A stretch of DNA of 64,000 nt from the NCBI GenBank assembly GCA_000711775.1, contig ARYC01000821.1, positions 1 to 64,000 on the forward strand. The letters run 5' to 3'. The notes beneath the pieces were generated by a model. That model did no database searches, had not been told where the DNA came from, and saw only the letters and a program-made list of their open reading frames with translations. The translations under genes were made by a program, and so were the position numbers. The stretch comes from Oxytricha trifallax (taxonomy: Eukaryota > Ciliophora > Spirotrichea > Sporadotrichida > Oxytrichidae). The first letter of the stretch is position 1. The number at the start of each line of letters is the position of its first letter. Shown one piece after another: positions 59,613-64,000 of the stretch.

Positions 59613-60108
59613 TCATAATTATATATTAATCAGTATTATTTATTAGTGAGCTATATATACATCTTTTTTTAAACCTATTTTAGTTAGTAGGTATTAGATA
59701 TATAATAAGTCTGCCGGGTCTGCTGGTTTACTGGCTAGGTCTGCACTGGCAGTGTTAGTGGTGGCTCTGACTATTATTTACGATTCTTGTAATCTTAGAT
59801 TGTTGTCATCACCGTGTCTGATCTAGTTGATTTAGTTGCTGCTTACATTGTCATCGTTACCAGTGTGTATACCTCTTCCGTGCATTTTGTTATTTAGCCA
59901 TTCACTGTAGTCTCAGTTTCACCTAGGAGTAGTGGTACTTGGCGCTTCCGAGCCAACTTTGCGTCCTGTGCAGTAGAGTAGGTTGGCTTGCTCGAGGGGG
60001 CCATGTCCCTGGCACCTCACTCCATCAGCACCCAATTTTTTAGAGATATTCCATATTGCTCCTCGCTCACTAATAAATAATACTATATTATATAATATAT
60101 AACCATAC
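59612..60108. repeat. GC-rich island flanked by inverted repeats
   Basis: AGTATTATTTATTAGTGAGC at about 59632 and GCTCACTAATAAATAATACT at about 60065 are perfect inverted copies. They enclose about 400 bp with GC far above the surroundings. A hairpin GAGCCAAC...GTTGGCTT lies at about 59950-59986. Could be a small TIR element with foreign or structured sequence. Confidence 0.6.
59630..60004 (-). CDS. Possible ORF of the GC-rich island
   Basis: 124 codons in the ciliate code, ATG 60004 (MAPSSKPTYSTAQDAKLARK) to TGA 59630-59632, spanning nearly the whole island between its inverted repeats. Thr/Gln-rich (TMTMQAATKSTRSDTVMTT). No recognised domain, and with a single stop codon an open frame of this length could be chance. 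Confidence 0.3.
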
Positions 60109-60165
60109 TAATTTGTAAAAGCTTTGTAGTTATTGGAGAAAATAAAGTCACAGCTCTATCTCTAT

Positions 60166-60990
60166 GATAATACTAATAAGATTGAATTTTTGATTGGAAA
60201 AGAAAATGATAAATACAGTACATATTGAAATATAAATTAGGTCTGAGTATCAATTCCAACAATTGCCTAAAGTCTTCATTTTTATCATGATCATCTCATT
60301 CTCGCTCTTTAGTTGTCGTCTGTGAAATAATGAAAGATATTCGGCTCAGATTCATCACCCCACTGTCTGTAATTTCCGCCATGTTATTCTGTCAATTGTC
60401 GGAATCTCGATCACTTCTCACATTGACACATCTATATTAGTCTTATTTCTCAGGGTAAAGTCTCCATTTTACTCATGGGTATTTTAATAAATTTGAGAGA
60501 TTTTAATAAATTTAATTAGGCATAGTCTTAATTTATAAGTTTTAAAGATTAATGATAATAGTTTTAATATATAACGATAAAATTATAGTGAGTTCTTAAT
60601 TAATTTTAAACCGATACTTATAAATTAAGACTATGCCTAATTAAATTTATTAAAATCTCTCAAATTTATTAAAATACCCATGAGTAAAATGGAGACTTTA
60701 CCCTGAGAAATAAGACTAATATAGATGTGTCAATGTGAGAAGTGATCGAGATTCCGACAATTGACAGAATAACATGGCGGAAATTACAGACAGTGGGGTG
60801 ATGAATCTGAGCCGAATATCTTTCATTATTTCACAGACGACAACTAAAGAGCGAGAATGAGATGATCATGATAAAAATGAAGACTTTAGGCAATTGTTGG
60901 AATTGATACTCAGACCTAATTTATATTTCAATATGTACTGTATTTATCATTTTCTTTTCCAATCAAAAATTCAATCTTATTAGTATTATC
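60166..60990. repeat. Palindrome with 375-bp arms
   Basis: Arms 60166-60540 and 60617-60990 are inverted copies with no mismatch that I could find; the loop is about 76 bp. The arms are GC-richer than their flanks. The sequence has no match elsewhere in the window. Either a very young foldback MITE or a recent inverted duplication. Confidence 0.85.
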
Positions 60991-60999
60991 ATTTTTATT

Positions 61000-61448
61000 A
61001 ATAATTTTAGATTTTTATATAAAATTTAAAATTATGTTCATTAATTTAATACAAATATTTTCTCCTAAATAAAAACTACTGTTTTTTCCTACCACTTTGA
61101 ATTACAGTAACTATTTCTGATTTGAATCCTCAGAAATTATTTCATTAAAATAATTTTCTTCAATTTTAAATTAAGATAAAATTTTCTTGGAAATTGAAAG
61201 ATCTAGAGTTATTAAATTAATTACCTCTAATTTTAATATCTTAGAAAATTACGGAAGTATAATTAAATCGTTGTTGAAGAGCTAATAATCTTACTTTTTG
61301 ATTAAAAAAACTCTTGTTGCTTGCCATCTTATTCAATAATTAGTTGAATTAATAATTATCTATTGTTTATTTATGAGGTAAACACCTTCTCTAAGAAGTT
61401 ATTGATAGAAAGGCTTGGTATTGAGATCTAATAACTGACTTACTTTTG
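61000..61448. other. AT-rich spacer, no gene seen
   Basis: AT-rich, nothing recognised. Confidence 0.4.
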
Positions 61449-62003
61449 GTGTTGACGCCGTGTTCTCCCACCCTCACCTCTGTGCTCACAGATGTCTTCC
61501 AGCTCTCCCAGGTGTCGTCCTGTGCTCACTGTGTCGGCCAGCTCTCCCTTTAACTCATAACTTTTTATACTAAAATTTTTTACACAATTTTTTATAAAGG
61601 ATTTCTATAACAATTCTCACAAAATTTCGTAAAAATTTAATTATTATGTTTGTAATTGTCAAAAGTTGAATATAATAGTTTAAAAATTATTACCTTTATC
61701 TAACTTTAATATTTCTAATTTATTATATTTTTAATCAATTTTAACATTAACATCGATTAACCATAACAAAAATATGACATTTATTATTTTTTCAATATAC
61801 TTATATAAGATAGAAATTCATACTTTTTAAATATAATAAAATCAAAACTATTAAATTTTTAAAGTATTTAAATATTTTCGCATTTTTTAAAAATAAAGGA
61901 TATGTTTGAATACCTATATTAAAATATTATCTATGTTTTTGAAAAATAGAGAAGTCACATTAGTATTAATAAATATTAAATATAATTTATTTATCTTAAA
62001 ATA

Positions 62004-62327
62004 ATGGAGTAGTTTTTTGAAGCATAGGCAGATTAGCAATAAATGCTTATAGCTAATTCTATTTCACATCTTATTGACTTAGGGTTCTTAAAGAAGCAAA
62101 AGTCTTGTGAAAAATGCTAGAACCAAATGAATATTGTTAAGTTAGGTTGGTCAATAGATAAACTTATGTACGAATGTGGCAATTACAACTGCAGATCGAG
62201 AGAAACATTAAAAAACTTGTTGTCTTGTTACTGTCCTGAGACAATGAGCCTAACGGTCTATCACCATGTAATTACCGAGCTATTCCCTAGAGGCTGGAAT
62301 ATCATTATTCATATATAAATAAATTGA
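62004..62327 (+). CDS. Zinc-ribbon ORF in the GC-rich-TIR element
   Basis: 107 codons in the ciliate code, ATG 62004 (MEQFFEAQADQQQMLIANSI) to TGA 62325-62327. The core is LGFLKKQKSCEKCQNQM, then KLMYECGNYNCRSRETLKN: two C-x2-C/C-x4-C pairs about 25 residues apart with an aromatic before the second, as in the N-terminal zinc ribbon of IS1595/Merlin transposases and related proteins. GC is higher than in the interior. It would be only the N-terminus of a transposase; the rest is missing or unrecognised, so the element may be non-autonomous. Confidence 0.5.
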
Positions 62328-63183
62328 TAAGTTCTTATTTTAAAATAATTTTAATGACATATAATTTAATTAAATTACAAAATTTTATATTTTTATTAAG
62401 ACAAAAAATGTTTAAGATTCATATCATTTTTTTATTTTCAAATAAGAAACAATGAATAATTACTATTAATAATAATTTATATAATTTAATATATGTTTTA
62501 ACTTATGCGAAAAAAAATTTATAATGGAAAAACATAAGTAAAAACGATAGTTAATATAGTGGTATAAATATTTTTACTAATATTAAATATTTTGAAAATT
62601 ATATTCTTATAAATTTAAAATCTCAATTTTAGAAATTGATTTTTTTTCAAGATTTTAAATTTCTTTGTAATTTTAAATCAAACTAATTATAGAAAATAAT
62701 CGAGAATTGATAAATGAAAATGAAATCAATAATTAAAATACAAATACCTAATAATGGTGACGCTGGTGGAGACTGTTCACTCACAAAAAATGTAAGTTAC
62801 AAAAAACATATCTGAAATTTACTTTTTACAGAGAACCAGGCAAGTAAGAGTCGTGAAGGCTGAGAACAAGTAATTCACAGAGCAGCTCAAAGACAAGGAA
62901 ACAGAAGACTGACTCATGCAGTTGGTGACATTTACGAAGGCATTTGAAAAGATGAAACTGTTTTTTTTGAGATTCCATTTTTTGATTATTACAATAAGTA
63001 TTAGTATTCATCAAAATTATATTCTTACAATCATATATGTTTCGCTTTATTTATCTTAAATGTATGAATTGTAATAACTATTAAATTTGTATAGTAGGAG
63101 TATCATCGAAATTGAAGAATTGTTTATATTCAGAATTATAACAAATTAAATTAATGGAAGTTAAACTTTGTATTTTTAAATGT

Positions 63184-63335
63184 TTGCTTCACTAAGGATA
63201 TAATTTATATCATTTTAGTAGAGATTAGTCATCTTTATTAAAAGCATCTAAATTTGATAAATAACACCCATAATCTAAAGTGAATAAAGCCTATCAAAGA
63301 GAAGTAAATTATATCTTTAGTGAAGCCAAATTGCC
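63184..63335. repeat. AT-rich inverted repeat inside the GC-rich-TIR element
   Basis: GCTTCACTAAGGATATAATTTA at about 63186 and TAAATTATATCTTTAGTGAAGC at about 63305 form arms of about 25 bp with a loop of about 95 bp. Confidence 0.55.
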
Positions 63336-63747
63336 AATAGTTTAATTTATTATAACTATAAATATAAATAATACTTCAATCTTGATGATATTTCTACAAT
63401 ATTAATTTACAATTCTTATAATAGTGAAATAGTAAATCCTATCCTTAAAATATTAGTTAAATTAAGTGTAAAATAATACAGATATTTTATTTAGTACATT
63501 ACATAATTATTAGATTTTAAACGATCAGAGCTCGCCGACACCCTGAAAAGTATGGGAGAGCTGGCCGACACAGTGAGAACAGGACGACACCTGGGAGAGC
63601 TGGAAGACATCTGTGAGCACAGAGGTGAGTGTGGGAGAACACGGCGTCAACACCCCTTTCTTTTTAAAATATATTTCACGATTTGTTTAAAATGACAAAT
63701 TACTAAATCTAAAATTACTAAACTAGATACTATTGTAGTTGGTACAT

Positions 63748-64000
63748 TCAAAACCCCAAAACCCTTTCAGTAGTTTGATTGAGTTTTTGATTGATAAAAG
63801 TAGACTATTAGTGCATACTTTATTAGGGTTTTAATAGGGTTTATGTAGGGGTTTAATGTTTAAATATTAGTATTTTAAGTGAGTATAACAAGCGAGTTTT
63901 TAAAATATTTCACACAAACATAAGCTTAGAGTCATGTGGCAGTTCTCTGAATTTTATCTTTCTAAGTTGATGTTTGATTGTTTCTATTGTTTGTTAATTC
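63748..64000. mobile_element. TBE-E: start of another telomere-bearing element
   Basis: Begins CAAAACCCCAAAACCC at about 63751, after ATT. The following repeat (AGTTTGATTGAGTTTTTGATT) matches the right end of TBE-C. The rest runs off the window. It is of the TBE-C subfamily and is the least worn copy of that end. Confidence 0.8.
63910..64000 (-). CDS. TBE-E kinase gene, C-terminus (partial)
   Basis: Minus strand: QQTIETIKHQLRKIKFRELP followed by HDSKLMFV and TGA 63910-63912. Closely matches the terminus of the TBE-C kinase at 30555. Cut by the window edge. Confidence 0.65.

Larger units (their letters stand above)
61449..63654. mobile_element. 2.2-kb element with GC-rich 101-bp inverted repeats
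   Basis: Left repeat 61449-61549 starts GGTGTTGACGCCGTGTTCTC; right repeat 63554-63654 is its inverted copy with about two mismatches. Repeat GC is near 60% while the interior is near 20%. Internal to the repeats is CAGCTCTCCC...CAGCTCTCCC subrepetition. A zinc-ribbon ORF lies inside. Ends starting GG and a zinc-ribbon N-terminus would suit a Merlin/IS1595-type element, but no DDE domain is visible. Confidence 0.75.

Noticed and set aside
59950-59990. tRNA-like hairpin in the GC-rich island
   Set aside because: A single stem (GAGCCAAC/GTTGGCTT) is present, but no cloverleaf, T-loop GTTC or anticodon arm can be laid out.

Overview
The window looks like germline (micronuclear) DNA of an Oxytricha-like hypotrich ciliate. 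Four observations point there. Overall base composition is very AT-rich. Long frames appear only when TAA and TAG are read as glutamine, with TGA as the sole stop. Introns are tiny (26-36 bp). The window also holds several copies of a three-gene DNA transposon whose ends carry the hypotrich telomere motif CAAAACCCCAAAACCC, the hallmark of telomere-bearing elements (TBEs). The species cannot be named from the sequence alone.

Most of the window is mobile DNA. I see five TBE copies: A (1-2519, one end only), B (25877-29957, end to end, 4.08 kb), C (30391-52199, hugely swollen), D (55231-59155, a diverged lineage without telomere-like ends) and E (63748 onward, cut by the window edge). Each complete copy has an IS630/Tc1-type transposase, a '22-kDa' gene convergent with it, and a '57-kDa' zinc-finger plus kinase-like gene divergent from the 22-kDa gene. 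Other elements are a palindromic TA-flanked MITE family (five copies), five fragments of LINE-like retroelements with (ATT)n tails, a 1.18-kb element with 290-bp inverted repeats, a 375-bp-arm palindrome, and a 2.2-kb element with GC-rich inverted repeats carrying a zinc-ribbon ORF.

The central feature is a 16-kb tandem array (30848-46849) of about 83 copies of a 193-bp monomer. Its flanks show that it sits inside the kinase gene of TBE-C, and that the monomer is a copy of the catalytic-loop-to-activation-segment part of that same gene. A satellite therefore arose by amplification of an internal transposon-gene segment. A MITE, itself split by a LINE fragment, lies further upstream in the same kinase gene.

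Between the elements are short stretches of higher GC content with coding character in the ciliate code: 4229-4520, 5038-5665, 8535-9060, 10438-11150, 13466-14579, 23456-25335, 25743-25874, 29958-30440 and 53745-54203. They read as pieces of host genes (macronuclear-destined segments) separated by AT-rich sequence, some in opposite orientation to their neighbours, as in scrambled germline genes. With only one stop codon, chance frames near 100 codons are common in such AT-rich DNA, so most of these calls are tentative. No rRNA, tRNA or CRISPR array was recognised.
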